A stretch of DNA of 64,000 nt from Hymenoscyphus infarciens (GCA_001414345.1 LLCB01000096.1:121610-185609), one strand, 5' to 3'. Shown: positions 10,441 through 22,800, counted from the first letter of the stretch. Notes: a model not told the origin generated them from the letters alone. Made by a program: numbers and translations.

Positions 10441-11801
10441 ATTTGCAGTTGTTTGGTATCGAAAAAGTAGTGGTGTATTGGTAGATAAATTTTTGGACTT
10501 GCAGGACGGTGTAACTCAGAATGCAGTAGTTGATAAAATGATATGAGTTCAGTAGTATTTGTTCTTACAAGGGATTATATACACCTCCTCTCTCATGCCG
10601 ACGCAATACGCACGCATGCGCGTATGATGTCTATTATGACGTGCCAAAAACCTGTTTCCAACCACCTGAACCCATCCCTTGCAATCCTCCATTCTTTCTG
10701 CGGTTTTTGGTTCGTTGCTGAGCGGAGGAGGCTGCGTACTTGTAGCTATCATCCATGTGAACGATGACGTAGATGTGAGATCCCCTCGTTGATTCGACAC
10801 AATTGGCAAGGATTTTTACAGGGAGGCCTCGAAAAAGGAGGGGCTCAACGTCATGTGATGAGCATTTTGTCTTGGGACATCGAGAATCGAGATCTTTAGA
10901 TGCATTTGTCTCGTCGGAAATTTAATCCGAATCCCATGCTCGCTCGATTCCATCTTGAGTTCTGGTGTTGATGTTGTAGGCAAGGTGTATTGGTGCCGGA
11001 ACCGTCCACTTTCAGCTGCCCTAAGACGCGAGTAAAAAGTACGAAAACGCGAATACCTTGTGTTTGTGGTAAAAGAAGGCTCGGGGATAAATTTGGAAAG
11101 AGCATGAAAAGGAATAGCCCGACTGTAAGTGTATTTTGGCAATGAGAGTATACCTGATGGAGAAATAGAAAATTTCCCGATCATCCGGAAAAATGGGGAG
11201 CGGGTAGAAGCAACCTTGACAGAAAAACAAAAACAATGGAATGGATAAATAAGAGAAACAACAAAGAGATTCCGTTTGGAACTACTTATTGTATAGAACT
11301 CTTGGTAATTCCACTATATGCATCCTCCTTTCGGACCTTTCCTCTTAGACTAAACAGAAGCGCAATATTATAAAAGGCTCTCGTGAGCTTCTTCATCTCG
11401 TGGAATCCTCCCATTCTACTAGCTAAGAATAATTAAGAACTCCATGCCTTCCCAAACTCCATGTTAAAACTTTTGCCGACAGCTTGGGCCAGAAACCTAC
11501 AGCCTCTAGTAGTAATAGGCTGGGCGTAAGGGTCGTACTAGTGCGTTACAAGGTCTTTTGCAAGGTATTTTTGTATGTGATTTGATCAACTCCAAGGATT
11601 CATGGATTACGAAACTTCCAGTCTACTCCCCCAAGAGGCTGTAGAAGAAAAGTCCGCGACTCATAAGCGGCTTGCTCAGCCAAAAATATACACAGAACCA
11701 AACAATTTGTGCTCTCAAAACTGGAGGAGCAACATGCGGGGGAAAAACGACAAAAAATATCATAGGCCATCTGCCTTGATCGACTGCTTGACCTTTCTCC
11801 T
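10441..11801. other. Intergenic, no gene seen
   Basis: Frames up to about 120 codons exist on both strands but show no domain and no splice partners. An alternating purine-pyrimidine patch, ACGCACGCATGCGCGTATG, lies near 10610. Confidence 0.5.
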
Positions 11802-12573
11802 CTACCACATGAGGTAAAAGACAATCGCAGTCAATATTTGAAGCGAAGCACTTGCCGACGCCAGACGCCATTGGTTTGTCTACATAGAAACTCAGCTCGG
11901 AATCCCAACCAAAGGAGGAATTGAAAAGAACCTACCCCCCTCGAACAAATCTTGTTGAAATTCACGACGCCCTCAAATGTAGGTTGGATCTTTTCCGCAA
12001 CAGGAGAACATGCCCAACCCCAAAGATCCTTTCCAGTCTTCCCAACGCGATACAAGACCGCGACCACAATCCAAGTGATAATGTGTACGGTCTCCACAAT
12101 CCACATAAACCAAGATTGCACAGTCGCAATATTGTTGGCTCGTCGAATGCTGTATGCGTATGCACTCATAATCAAGCACCCGGGAACGACTGTAATAGCA
12201 GATGTGGAGAGCAGCATTATCGAAGGCCAAAGGTGGGTTTGTTTAGCCCAAGGACCTCGACCATTTGCTTGGACGTTTTCGGTATGGATGAAGAGCGCGA
12301 TGGAGCGAGCTTCTTGGGACATGGTGACTATAGCCAGAATAGTGGCTCCAAGCCGGGCGAAGAAACGGAGGAAACGGATGTTTTGTTTAAGTCTCTATGA
12401 GACAACGTTAGATTTTAAAATGGACATTAAAAGGCTACTTGGAGGGTTGTACTTACAGCATCCTCTTGACAAAGAGCAGGATCTTCCGGAATAAACGGTT
12501 CCGCGAGGTTCTTCTCTCGATCCAACGACTCCCCAGATTCCACCGACATATGTTGACTCTTGCTTGAACCCAT
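11802..12573 (-). CDS. MARVEL-like four-helix integral membrane protein
   Basis: Three exons on the minus strand, 12573-12457, 12394-11936 and 11879-11802, with all phases 0 and introns of 62 and 56 nt, give 217 aa. The first ~40 residues are polar (SKSQHMSVESGES), then four hydrophobic segments: about 47-63 (FFARLGATILAIVTMS), 86-110 (SIMLLSTSAITVVPGCLIMSAYAY), 122-143 (FMWIVETVHIITWIVVAVLY) and a C-terminal helix (SLQILTAIVFYLMW). The motif DLWGWACS before the last helix and the FNKICSRG...QW stretch are typical of fungal MARVEL-domain proteins, which sit in plasma or vesicle membranes. Reading through the last intron would give a different tail without the fourth helix, which supports the splice. 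Confidence 0.78.
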
Positions 12574-14260
12574 CGTGACTTTTCAGTAACAAATAAAAGA
12601 AATAGGAAGTGAAAAAGAACGTATGAAACGAAGCCTTATGTAGAAACCACGATGAGAAGACCAAGAAACTAAACCCCTAAGCTGGGAGACATGATATATG
12701 AACAAAAAGTCAAATTGGAAATAATCCTGCTGCAAGACGCCACAAAGTGGTAGCTGCGCATCCCGAAGAGGCTAAGTCGGGGGCGCACAGAAGTATATGA
12801 GTCGCTTTCGAGCCCGTTTCGGAAACTTAATTCCAATAAGACGGGTATCTAGTATCTAGAGCTCTTATCCCAGCGTTAATCATAAGCGTCGGCCGACCTC
12901 AGCCTTAAAGATGGTCCAGTATGGATTTCTCATCCACGGGCATTTGATTCAGGTAAGACTGGCAATCTCAAGGGAAATCTTTGCATATAAAGATGTGTTA
13001 GGCACTTGCCATTTTGTGAGCTTAATACAATATCTCATTGCCGTGAGTTCAAAATGTTTTGATGGTGTTGAAGAAAAGGATTGAAAGGTGGAAGAAACCG
13101 AAAGTATGATTTGTGGTCAGCGAAACTTCCCAGCAAAACAACCTTATATTGTTTCCTCGAATTACTCAGCCAAACAAGACGCCCCACACGGCATCCCAAG
13201 AGAGTCTGCCATACTAAGTATCCCCCCCCTTAAGTATATGTAATCCCCACTTTGCGGGTCCTGTGCAATGTCAAAGCGCTGAGCCAATAAGCAGAGTCAA
13301 AGTTAAAAAATAGAATGGTAAAGAAGCTTCTATTGGCTAAAAACCCTGACCTTACCAGGACTTTACACAGCCTCCCCCAGTCTCCACTCGACCCACTTTA
13401 CAAATACTTAAGGGGGGGGGATAGTACAGAACCTGGGGAAAAAGCCGGTGCAAATTAATGCCAAGTGCTGATGTCAGATTCGGGATGGCGGGCTTTTGGT
13501 CTGTGAGTTGAGTAAATTTAAGTTGGCTGGTATCTGTCCTTGAAAGGAAACCGAGTGATTTGAAGGAAGATGGAATTCAACTCAACGCTATTGTATCAAT
13601 TATTTGGACTCAAACGGTCACCCGTGACAATTCTCATGCCGTGGAATATAAGGTTGAGCAATTCTTGCGAGTTACCGTAACAAGGAGGTGGTTGGCGAGA
13701 GAGACTTCCGGACGTGGCATGGAGTTGTGCCCAAAATAGAATCAAGACCAGGTCACGTGCTAACAGAGCCGCACCCTTGCACCAAGTATATTTTCGGTTG
13801 CGAGTTAATGTTAATTTAGATAGACCTAGATCAGAATGTAGTAGTTAAAACACTCGTCCATCTCTCATCCGGCGGGGAGTTGGTTTTGTGAACAAAGAGG
13901 GGAGATCAGCTGACCGAAAGTGCAGTCAAGTCGAGCTTAGAGGTCATTCGATGGTCCTTCCCTTGATTGACTTGACCTGACAACTACTGGACCCCGTCAA
14001 AGTCGCTCCTTCTCTCGCAGTATCTTGATGTCGGTCTCAACCCCTGGGCATAAGTCGCATGACGGGAAAGGAAAGCACGACTCTGACCACATCCAGAGTA
14101 TACCTAGGTAAGGTAAACCCGCCCCCCCCCATATGCCTTTTCGTCGTTGAAAATGTATCGTCGCGGGGGAGGAGGCTTGAATATTTTACCAAGGTATCCA
14201 AGTTTTCCCTATCCTATATAACGCCATGTTCAAAATCCCAACAAGCACCCTCAATTACAA
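12574..14260. other. Intergenic between the MARVEL-like and fucosidase genes
   Basis: No gene is seen. The stretch contains the MITE at 13221-13421. The remaining sequence has no frame with domain-like content. Confidence 0.5.
13221..13421. mobile_element. MITE, 201 bp, flanked by TA
   Basis: The ends are long inverted repeats: TCCCCCCCCTTAAGTATATG at the left and, reverse-complemented, TCCCCCCCCCTTAAGTATTT at the right, extending to about 25 bp. Both sides carry TA (13219-13220 and 13422-13423), the target duplication of Tc1/mariner-type elements. An inner inverted pair (AGCCAATA / TATTGGCT) gives extra hairpin potential. No coding capacity. Confidence 0.8.
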
Positions 14261-15857
14261 TTACACCCTATCGCACAAATGGGCAGACACGGCTCTCCAC
14301 TTCGGAATATCAACATAGGTGGAATTGACCATCACCTCCGTCACCGAAACCGCAGCATTAAAGATATCAATCTTCTTATGTCCAACACTCGTACCCTTCG
14401 ACACCAAAGTCCAGGTCGTCGAACCATCAATCTTGGCGTGAACCGAATATGATCGAATGACTTGGCCATTTATCTGATCCTCCATCAAAACAATCCGATC
14501 CATCGATGTCGCGGTATCGAATTTGAAAGAGTAGACCCCCGAACTTCCTTCAGGGGTAGTTACGGTGTGGTTGATGGGATTGTTGTAGCATGTTCGGATG
14601 AAATTGCCGAGTTGCTGATACAAAGCTACATGGGAATCTGGAATCAAACCCCTGGTATCAGGCGAGAAATCTAATTCCAGAATGCAGTTACGGCCCACGG
14701 TTTTGTGATAAACTCCTACAAGCTCTGAGAAATTTCGAAGAGGCCAGTCTGCTCCAAAGAACCACCTGGTTTGAGTTTGCAGAGTTGTATCGCACTCAGC
14801 CGGGTTGAAGTAGGGACTTTTTGGGTCTCCACCATCTTCTGTAATTCCACTACGAACGGTCAGCGAAAGCTGGAAATTTAGGGGAGTTTTGTTGACTTAC
14901 GTTGACCAATTTGGTTGAGGGGCTTCTCCAGCTTCAGTTCCAACCCATCGTACTGAACACTTTATCAGCAGAGGCTTAGAGAGGGAGAGGGTCTGAGGAG
15001 CTTACCGGAATTTTCTGTTAAGCAATCACCAGTCGTCTTGTCGCAAGCGTTGAAAACAACAGCGTCAGGTTGAAGTTCTGCCAACATGCTTTGGAGCTTT
15101 GTTTGCTGAGTAGTGCTATACCCACCATCAAACCAAATCTTCAACAGATGTTAGTTAAATAGCACTTCCTAATCCTCGGTCTAGGAACGCTCACCTCTGT
15201 CAAACTTCCGTACTTCGACCACAATTCCGTCAATTGTGCATCCACAATGCCATCATAAGTCTCATTCGAAATCCTCACCTGACCATTGGCCTGCCCGTTT
15301 CCATCAACCACCGACTTTTGCACATTCAAAAAATTGTTCACAACAGTACTATAATAAAACCCGATTCCAACCTGATATTTCCCCGCCGAATCCACGAAAT
15401 TCTTCACCATATCCGTGCCCGCGACAGGAGAATCCGCAATCGTGTAGTTGTATGCAATGGTATTTCCATCCCTCGTTGCAAACGTGACATTACTGGGCCA
15501 GGTAATAAATCCGCAGTTATGTTTCGCCACCAGCGTTGCCGAGTTCGCTCCCAGAGCTACGATGGATTCCAACCATTGATCGGTATTGAGAGATGTAGGG
15601 TCGAAAAGTTGGATGTTTGGAACTAGTGTGGGGTCTTTGTTACACCCATCGAACGAGGTATCGAGCCATGTTGCGATTTCGAAATGGATCAAGGCCGTGA
15701 TTTCTTTGTCCTGATAATCGAGTTGTCTCTGCGTCGGTAAAGCAATGATCGATCCATCCATTGGCGAAATACGATATTTATGATTCCTCGAGATATCATC
15801 ATTCGCAGCAAGACATGCACTGACCGCCCCAGCCAGGATCCCAAAAGCGTACTTCAT
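14261..15857 (-). CDS. Secreted alpha-L-fucosidase, glycoside hydrolase family 29
   Basis: Four exons on the minus strand (15857-15195, 15138-15006, 14952-14901, 14849-14261), all in phase with GT-AG introns of 51-56 nt, give 478 aa. The N-terminus MKYAFGILAGAVSACLA is a signal peptide, so the enzyme is predicted to be extracellular. GH29 blocks include HFEIATWLDTSFDGC, NSATLVAKHNCGFITWP, and ELWSKYGSLTE joined to IWFDGG across intron 1. The Asp of WFDGG is the expected catalytic nucleophile by analogy with plant-type family members. Later come TRWFFGADWPLRNFSELVG and DFSPDTRGLIPD, then a beta-rich C-terminal domain (about 350-478). The enzyme releases terminal L-fucose from glycans by a retaining mechanism. 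A frame extending upstream to 15899 lacks an ATG, so 15857 is chosen. Confidence 0.9.
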
Positions 15858-16439
15858 AACGAGCGTGGTTGGAGGTGTAGTTGGGTTGAAAGCTGTCAAA
15901 ACTTAGGACGGCCCATCCAACAAGAAGGAAGAAGGAAGGGAATAACCCATAGTATATACACCTTCCTCCCGTTTCAATTGTAATTAACGCACCCCACCAT
16001 CTGAAGTTCGAACACTGACGGGGGGTCACAAAAACTCTAAAAGATCTCCTGGTGATACGTGCGCGTATCGGAAAAACGATGGGATGGAAATTGACGAACC
16101 ATTTCTCTTACAGCTCCACCGTCTTCGAAACTTTCCCGGGGGGAAAATAAGCTTGTTTTTTCTATAATGGGGAGGTGGAGGGGTGGAGGGGGACGGCTAA
16201 ATAGGGGTGCGGGGCAATTGCGGAAAATGGCTATTCTTGCTCGAGTTGAGGAGGGGAATTCGGTAGTTGTATGTACTCCATAGATTGGCACCGGATATGT
16301 CTTTGTCTAGTATCTTTGCTCGAGAATTCTGGAGAGAAGTCGGTGGGGAAATACTAAAAAAGTATGTGGGTTTCTATAGTTCTTTTAGCTTGACAGTAAC
16401 AGTATAAGAATCCCGGGCTTTACTCCGCGTCAATCCATT
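15858..16439. other. Upstream region of the fucosidase gene
   Basis: No gene. It contains a G-rich patch (GGGGAGGTGGAGGGGTGGAGGG near 16170) and ends where composition turns strongly AT-rich. Confidence 0.4.
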
Positions 16440-18060
16440 GTCCTAGAATTTCTTACGTAATTTCAAATATTATATAGAGAATTGGGAAATTAGATTTTCT
16501 CTTCTTCCAAGTGTTCTCGGAGAATGGGGGTAATTGTCCTAGACCTTTTGAATTTTACTTACTAAGTCGAGAGAAGAGACTCACTCTCTTACATTTGTTT
16601 CTGCCTTTTTTACCTATAATTATAAGTAATATACATACTCAATGTTGTAGAGACTACTGTTTTGCCCTAGCGTATAAGATCGAAGGATAACTTACGCTAG
16701 CGTTTCTCAAGTAGGTTAAAGCATACTTCTATTAGGAGAAGAGTGAAATATCATGTGATAAATCCTCACTTAAAGTTACGTACAACTCGAAGACGTTGAA
16801 TAAATTTAGTTGTAATATATAAGAGAGCAATTTACACAGATATAATCTAGAAATTAAAGTATCAAAAGACTATTATAAAAGAGATACTACTGAGAATTAA
16901 GTCTAAATTCTTTTATAGTTGATATAAAGTGTTATAAGGAAACATAGCTTAACTAGACAAATATAACATATGATACTATTCTACTCTATTTAAATAAATT
17001 ACCTAGCTAAAAGAACTTACTTCCTTTATCTGATAATCAATCTTTTCGAATTTTTCAATACTATTATAAATAATACTCTCTCTGCGATTCTTTAGAGCGG
17101 TTCTATTCTTTGAAAGAATTTCTTAATACTATTATAAATATCAAACCCCCTACTACTCTTCAGAGGTGTTCTATTCTGTAGCATAGAGCATTTGACAGAA
17201 AGACTTTAGGCTAGTAAGCCAAGTACGCTCTGCTGCTTTAGTCCTAGCACCTTTTGCAAGTGATAACTATACGAGAGGTTAGTGTTAATATATGAAATTG
17301 AGGAATTAGCTAAATAAGTCTATATACGGCTGCAACTGTTCCCCGGAGATTCCTCCTAGAGTAGGAAACTAATACTAACACCGTAAAACTTAAGAGAGTA
17401 TAAGTTTTCTGTTCGCTTGATTTCTGCGACTCCGGTTCGATTACTAGTGATATATAAGAACACTATATCTTACTCGAGGAATTCTTCTCTATAATTAGTT
17501 ATATTATAGAAGCTTATACTTACTCAGTGTTTTGGGTTTCCCTGTCTAATCTGTTATCCTATTCTGCCTTAACGCTCCTTCTCCCTCCTGTCTCTATTTT
17601 AAGGCTATTCTGCCTTCTCTTATTCTTAAATTCTAGCTTTCCTAGCTACTTCTATTCTATAGTACTTGCTTACCTTTCCTTACTAAATAGAGAGGCTAGG
17701 ATAGGAAGAGTTAGACTAGTTAATTTCGCTTAAAGCCTAGAAGGGGGTAGAAAAGAGGGTCTAGGTTACTAATTTCGCTTAATATCTAGAAGGCGAGTAG
17801 AAAAGAGAGTCTTAAGTAGAAAAGAGGGTCTAGGTCCTAATTAGAGGGTTACCTTCCTAATTCTACTCTAGCCTAGCCTTCTTTTTTTATCTGCTTAGCT
17901 ACTTCTATCCTGTTTTTAGAACTTTCCTAGCTACTCCTATCCTAGTTAGAGTACCTAGCTTGCTAAACTTAGCCTAGCCTTGATTCTAATCTAGCCTAGC
18001 CTCTTCTATCCTTACCTAGGTGAGTAGCCTATCCTATCCTAAGTACTAGGCTGACTAAGG
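16440..18060. repeat. AT-rich, RIP-like island with short tandem repeats, no genes
   Basis: Composition becomes very AT-rich and TA/TAG-rich with no usable frames, like the transposon block at the right of the window. Local repeats are visible: AATACTATTATAAATA with TCTTTAGAGCGGTTCTATTCT near 17057 is repeated with changes about 66 bp later; a ~55-bp unit with TAATTTCGCTTAA and GTAGAAAAGAG occurs twice at 17720-17790; and CTAGCCTAGCCT words repeat at 17860-18000. It is probably an old transposon too decayed to name. Confidence 0.55.
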
Positions 18061-19388
18061 CAGGGAAAGCCAAAACACTATACTTGCTTGGACTTCGCCT
18101 AAGTCAACAGCGCTTGTTGCTGCGCTAGCAATCGCTAGAATAGAAAGAAGGGGCGTGAATGAGACTATTTCAAAAGTGTATTAATAGACTGAAAATAGCG
18201 TTGTCTTAAAAAGTGCCCTAAAATGCGGAGGGAAAATTTATCGGGAAACCTTTGGATTTTTATACTTTTAAAACCCTTCTGAGAAATTATAGAAAATCAT
18301 TGTTTAACAAAGCACACGTTAATTTCGTAAACGAATTCGGAAAGAGTAATATGCAGTTCGTAAAGCAGAAATCAGAAAATCGACTAAATGTCGGTATGTT
18401 TTTACATGACCGTTTCGTCACCGAGAATCATGACATGCCAAACACGCTATGTGAATTTCAGACCTAAACCCCCAAGTGGCGCTTGTAGGGCTGAGAGCTC
18501 GTAAAATGAGGGCCGGCCTGTTCTTGGCATTGCGGATCATATTTTCCAGAAGAGCAGTTTAATGACTATTTTGCAGCACATGTATTGAAATAAATGAGAG
18601 ATGTGAGCATTTCTCTGCGAACACCCACTTTACCTAGTTGTACAAACAGTCTAGTACAATTGAAAGTATTGTTCGAAATGATTGATAGACTAAACGGAAG
18701 ACAACATTCCACGTAAAAAGATCCTAATTAGGAGAAACTAAACAGCCACCAAATTGAAGGCGAAATAGAGATAGTGTGAAAAGCGTCTTTAATATCCCGC
18801 TTTATGATAACTGAACATCGCCTAGCCTGTAAGGCTAAGGCGAATATTTCAGTCATCTTTACATAGGCGAGGGCGGCGTAATTCTCGTCAATGTAGTTAT
18901 TAACAATTTGACAGAGCGCCCTTGTGGGCAGGCCAGGCTAGAAATGCGGCGGAGCTTGCCTCCAGCTTTCGGGACCTGAGCTAGCGGCGAGCAGAAGAAT
19001 GACATAGGGTTATGAGAGAAACCTGATGGAGGGATAGATCCTCGATTGGAGCGGAGGCAATCAATTCGGGGTCAAGCAGAGAGGAATCGTGATTTTTTTT
19101 TTATAGATAGATCAGTTGCCGAGGGCTATCATAACCTACGAGGCATCCGTATAACAGCACGTCTGCTATTACACGGCGTAGACAGCCATTATAAGGTTGA
19201 AGAAGTATGGCCTAGACTTCCGGGTGAAAAGGGGACGGGGAGCTTATAAGAGGAGAATTCTCAACGCTGTGAAGCAGAAAAGCAGGAACGCAATCAGCAC
19301 GGTCAGGGGCAGGAATATATGGAAAAATAGATAGAATCCGTGCTAAGGAATCATAGGACTGCTGTAACACATTGTCCTTCACCCCCTC
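18061..19388. other. Gene-poor stretch
   Basis: No convincing gene. It includes copy 2 of the degenerate dispersed repeat (18614-18690). The GC content recovers after about 18480. Confidence 0.4.
18614..18690 (+). repeat. Degenerate dispersed repeat, copy 2
   Basis: Same ordered words as 7705-7780 (CTCTGCGAACACCCACTTT, TTGTACAAA, TATTGTTCGA). The orientation is the same as copy 1. Confidence 0.45.
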
Positions 19389-20106
19389 CTATGCCTTCTT
19401 ACACCCCTTAGTGTGACACTTATCATATTCATAAAGGTGTGGGCAGTTATTGTCGTCGTAACCCACTTTCCCATGGAATTTTCTGCAAATCTCCCTTGTT
19501 CGTAGCTTGGGGGCAGCTATAAACAATAAAGCAACGAGTGCCCCTCCATTCCACAGGAATGGCCCAAGAGGCTAGTTCGCAAACTATGCCGCGGCCAGCT
19601 AGGAAAACATGGTACTCAATTGCTAGGCGGGGGACTGACTCGAAGGTGTAGATTTCGCTGAGTTCATCGATGCGAGGGTAGAAGACAAGGAGGGCGTTCT
19701 GGAGGCTGGGGGAGGATGCACCCCAGAATCGATCTACTATCTGCATGTAGTTGCGAAATGCCCCAAACCCCTTTAAGAGAGTCTTGCCAGATCCAAAGAG
19801 AGTAATCGATCCGCCTTTGATAACTAGGCCACCGGTTCCGTCTTGATTCGAGAAGGCGTAGTTGTCGCAGAGGCGGAAGAGGTAGTATAGATCGTGGTCG
19901 CCAGAGAAAAAGCGCAGTCCTCTGAGAAGCCTCCTTCAATGCCATCTCCCTTCCATCAGTGCCATCTCGGCAAGTATTTGTGCTGTGGCCGCCTTCTTTC
20001 CTTCTGCTTCTGCCTTCTTTATCTCCAGCTCGGCGAGGAAGAGCTGGTGTCGCTGGGCTAGCGTCTAGTCTATTGTTTGAGAAGTCGCAATTGATTCGCC
20101 TGCCAT
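19389..20106 (-). pseudogene. Decayed repeat-type gene with a C-terminal Cys/His cluster
   Basis: One minus-strand frame runs 220 codons from ATG 20106 to TAA 19447 with two internal stops, TAG at 20065-20067 and TGA at 19936-19938. Before the stops lies a coiled-coil-like Ala/Lys/Glu helix (LAELEIKKAEAEGKK). After them comes a globular-looking part (SGDHDLYYLFRLCDNYAF, RNYMQIVDRFWGAS, SWAIPVEWRGTRC). In a neighbouring frame the sequence continues with ICRKFHGKVGYDDNNCPH and YEYDKCHTKGCKKA before a TAG at 19389-19391, a C-H-C-C pattern reminiscent of nucleic-acid-binding gag-like proteins of fungal retroelements. A frameshift near 19500 is needed to join them. The family is not recognised; an element-derived gene is an inference. 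Confidence 0.45.
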
Positions 20107-20521
20107 CCTAATTTGTCTATCGACATCTGGGTGAGAGGAAGGAAGGAATATGCGATGAGGGCGGCGTTTGTGGGCGAGGTGAGCGAGGTGGAGAGGGCGT
20201 TAAAAAGGGGGTGCCCGATCGAATTCCTGAGAACGCCGCTTTAGAAGAAAGAAGACGTAGGTACGTAGCCTACGACTGAAATCATTAATTCGAACAAAAA
20301 CTAACAAAATGCAACAGGATATTGCTCTCTAGAGCGAGACATCTTGAATGCGTATAAGATTAAAGAGATGCAGGAGAAAGTAAGTGTGAGAACGCGTGCC
20401 TGCACGCTAGTCTGGTTTCAGACAACTTGCAGGGGCCTTCTCTTCTTTTCAGGAGCCTTACTAGACCCTACTTTGTATTACAACAACCCTTTGTCATTGT
20501 TTTGCCTGTTTACCTTGTGGA

Positions 20522-22800
20522 ATGTTTCATACATTTAATCTTGCGGACCCGGCGGACCTTCATGGTAAATCGGGTCCGGCTACAGAGTCATCTTTGTCTA
20601 GGAAACGTGAGAAGGTTGTACGAGCGTGTGAAAGGTGTCGTTCCTTTCGCACCAAGTGTGGTCAGAAGCCCTGTTCTCGCTGTGTCGCAGACAAAGTAGA
20701 ATGTGTCGTTTTGGGCTTATCCTCGCCAGAGGAGCAAGAAACTAAATCTCCTATTTTGACGAGGTCAGAATTCTCTCGCTACCCATTCTTTCTACCTTCT
20801 CTATATATAATAATGAGTAGAAGGGTGGCTGTTAACTGTTTAAAAGAAGAGTCCATGCAGAGTCTTCTCCTGTCACTGAGACCTTTCCAGGAGATGCTGC
20901 GTCTGCTTATCATGCGCAAATATCCAAAATGCTATCGACCCAAGTCACCATACCCGACAAAGCACCCTTCTCAATGGTTTCAACATCAGAACCTACCCAT
21001 GCGAGATCGAGTCTACGAGCAGTGAGTGAGGTCATCATGACAGATGACGATAAGGAGCTCGATTACCCATGTTATGTCTTCGCCAAAATTGAAGCCTTTT
21101 TCGCCAATCCTAGAGCCACAACAGCTGCTAGTCCTGGCGCTGGTGCAGTGTTGGCTGATTTGGAAGAATCACATTCTGATCCATTTCCCGCCTTACCACG
21201 TACGACGGTTCCAATGCAAAGTCATGACGCCTTCACGAGACTTCTGACCGAGGACCAACAGACATACTTCCTCCGACTGTTTTGGGAGGCTTATCATCCA
21301 CTGTTGCCGGCTTCTGATGAAGTGGAATTTCGGTCATTACTGGATCTTAATGGGCAGCATCCTTCTGAAAAACAGGACTTGGTAAAGGCATTAGCTAATT
21401 GCATGACGGCACTTGGGATTCAATATGGGCACAACGCGGGCCTTGCCCCCAGAACTCTGCAACGTACCGTGGATGTCTCGAGGATTGGAGCCGAATATTT
21501 CCATCGCTGCCGGAAGCAAATTACATCCCAGAATCAGCTTACGCTCTTATCAATGCAGTGTTACGCTTTGATGGCCTTATATCTTATGAATGCATCCAAT
21601 TTTGGGGAAGCGTACAGCCTGCTTGGTACGGCAATCCGGAATGCCCATCGAGCCAATCTGCACCAAGAGCCGGGAGGTCGTTTTCCACCACGAGAAAGTA
21701 CTGATCGGAGACGAATTTGGTGGTTATTGTACACGCTTGACGCGAGATGTTCTAAGCAGCTTGGAAAGCCAGTTGCTGTACAGTCATGTGAAATAACCTG
21801 TGCATTTCCGTCTGATGAAGAGAATACGAATACACCTGGGAACACACAGGCTGTCTGGAAAACATTGAGCGTATCGACTTACTTCATCCAGGTGGTCAAA
21901 CTTGCAGTCTCCTCGTCAGGAATACGGACTCTGAACTTGACATCTGAATTATGTGAGAACACCACAAGCGTCCAAAGTCTCGAGCACCAAGCGAGCGGGT
22001 TGGCTAGGTCGCTGGATGCTGTAGAGCAATGGCGTAATCAGTTGCCAGAAGAGCTACTCAGTCCTAGGAAAGATGCCGGCTTCGAAGATTCCATGTCGAT
22101 CAAAGAGAGTCCCGTCTCATTGGAACTTGGAGCGCCGAACTGGGTCCATCACCAACGGCTGCTACTGGAAATATACTACCATAATGCGTTTGTCATGCTT
22201 CAACGACCATTCATCTATTTCCCGCGAGATCCAGGTGGATCTTCTATGCAACAGCCACAGATCGACCATCATGCTCGTAGTGCACTGCAACGTGCTATGA
22301 CTATGACAATTATCATTAGCGAGGTTAGTTCCATTTCGGACGTTCTTTTCGGCTGGCCTGAGATTCTGCATCCACTTTGGAATGCCACAATGGCCATGTT
22401 TGCCTATATAATAGCAAGACCCTTCTGTCGGTGCTTGCTCAGGGCAAAGCAGTTAATTTCCAAAGCTGTGACGGTATTCGAAGCCTTTGCAACAACGGAA
22501 CCGTTTGCTGCTCAAGCCAAGGAGATCACGGAGGCGCTTATCATCAAGTTGGATAAAACTTCGACGACTCCGGAGAGAATCAGTCAAACTTCAATGCCAC
22601 AATTATCTCGTGATTCATTCAGTTCACCCACAAATCCAGTTGGTGGAATGGTACATTATCTTGAAGATGATCTAGGGCTGATGGGTGGAGATATTCCCTT
22701 TTTTGCCTCGTGGGATGAAGAGAACCCGGATATCTATACGTCGACAAAATATCAGACTGATGCTACGACGTGGCTCTCGAATGGTGCTGGGGGGTTTTGA
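20522..22800 (+). CDS. Zn2Cys6 transcription factor, likely cluster regulator
   Basis: Best model: exons 20522-20763 and 20847-22800, 731 aa. The 83-nt intron has a weak donor (GTCAGA) and a branch-like GTTAACTG, so the junction is uncertain by a few codons. The binuclear cluster is at about residues 38-64 (RACERCRSFRTKC...CSRC...C), with the Cys3-Cys4 spacing one residue shorter than most. The rest is the fungal-specific transcription factor homology region: LVKALANCMTALG, LLSMQCYALMALYLM, GTAIRNAHRANLH and the signature RRRIWWLLYTLDARCSKQLG. Such proteins bind CGG triplets in the nucleus. Its place next to the first monooxygenase and on the PKS side of the window suggests pathway-specific control. 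A duplicated GGCGGCC-containing repeat in the following intergenic region is a possible, untested target. Confidence 0.88.

Noticed and set aside
11921..12494. Plus-strand frames of 159-180 codons
   Set aside because: They are shadows of the spliced MARVEL-like gene on the minus strand, which has consistent exons and four hydrophobic helices.
15234..15626. Plus-strand 130-codon frame
   Set aside because: Antisense to the GH29 fucosidase exon 1, which has clear family motifs.
17420..17450. CCGGTTCGATTACT, resembling a tRNA T-arm
   Set aside because: No matching acceptor stem, D-arm or anticodon arm could be found around it in the AT-rich island.
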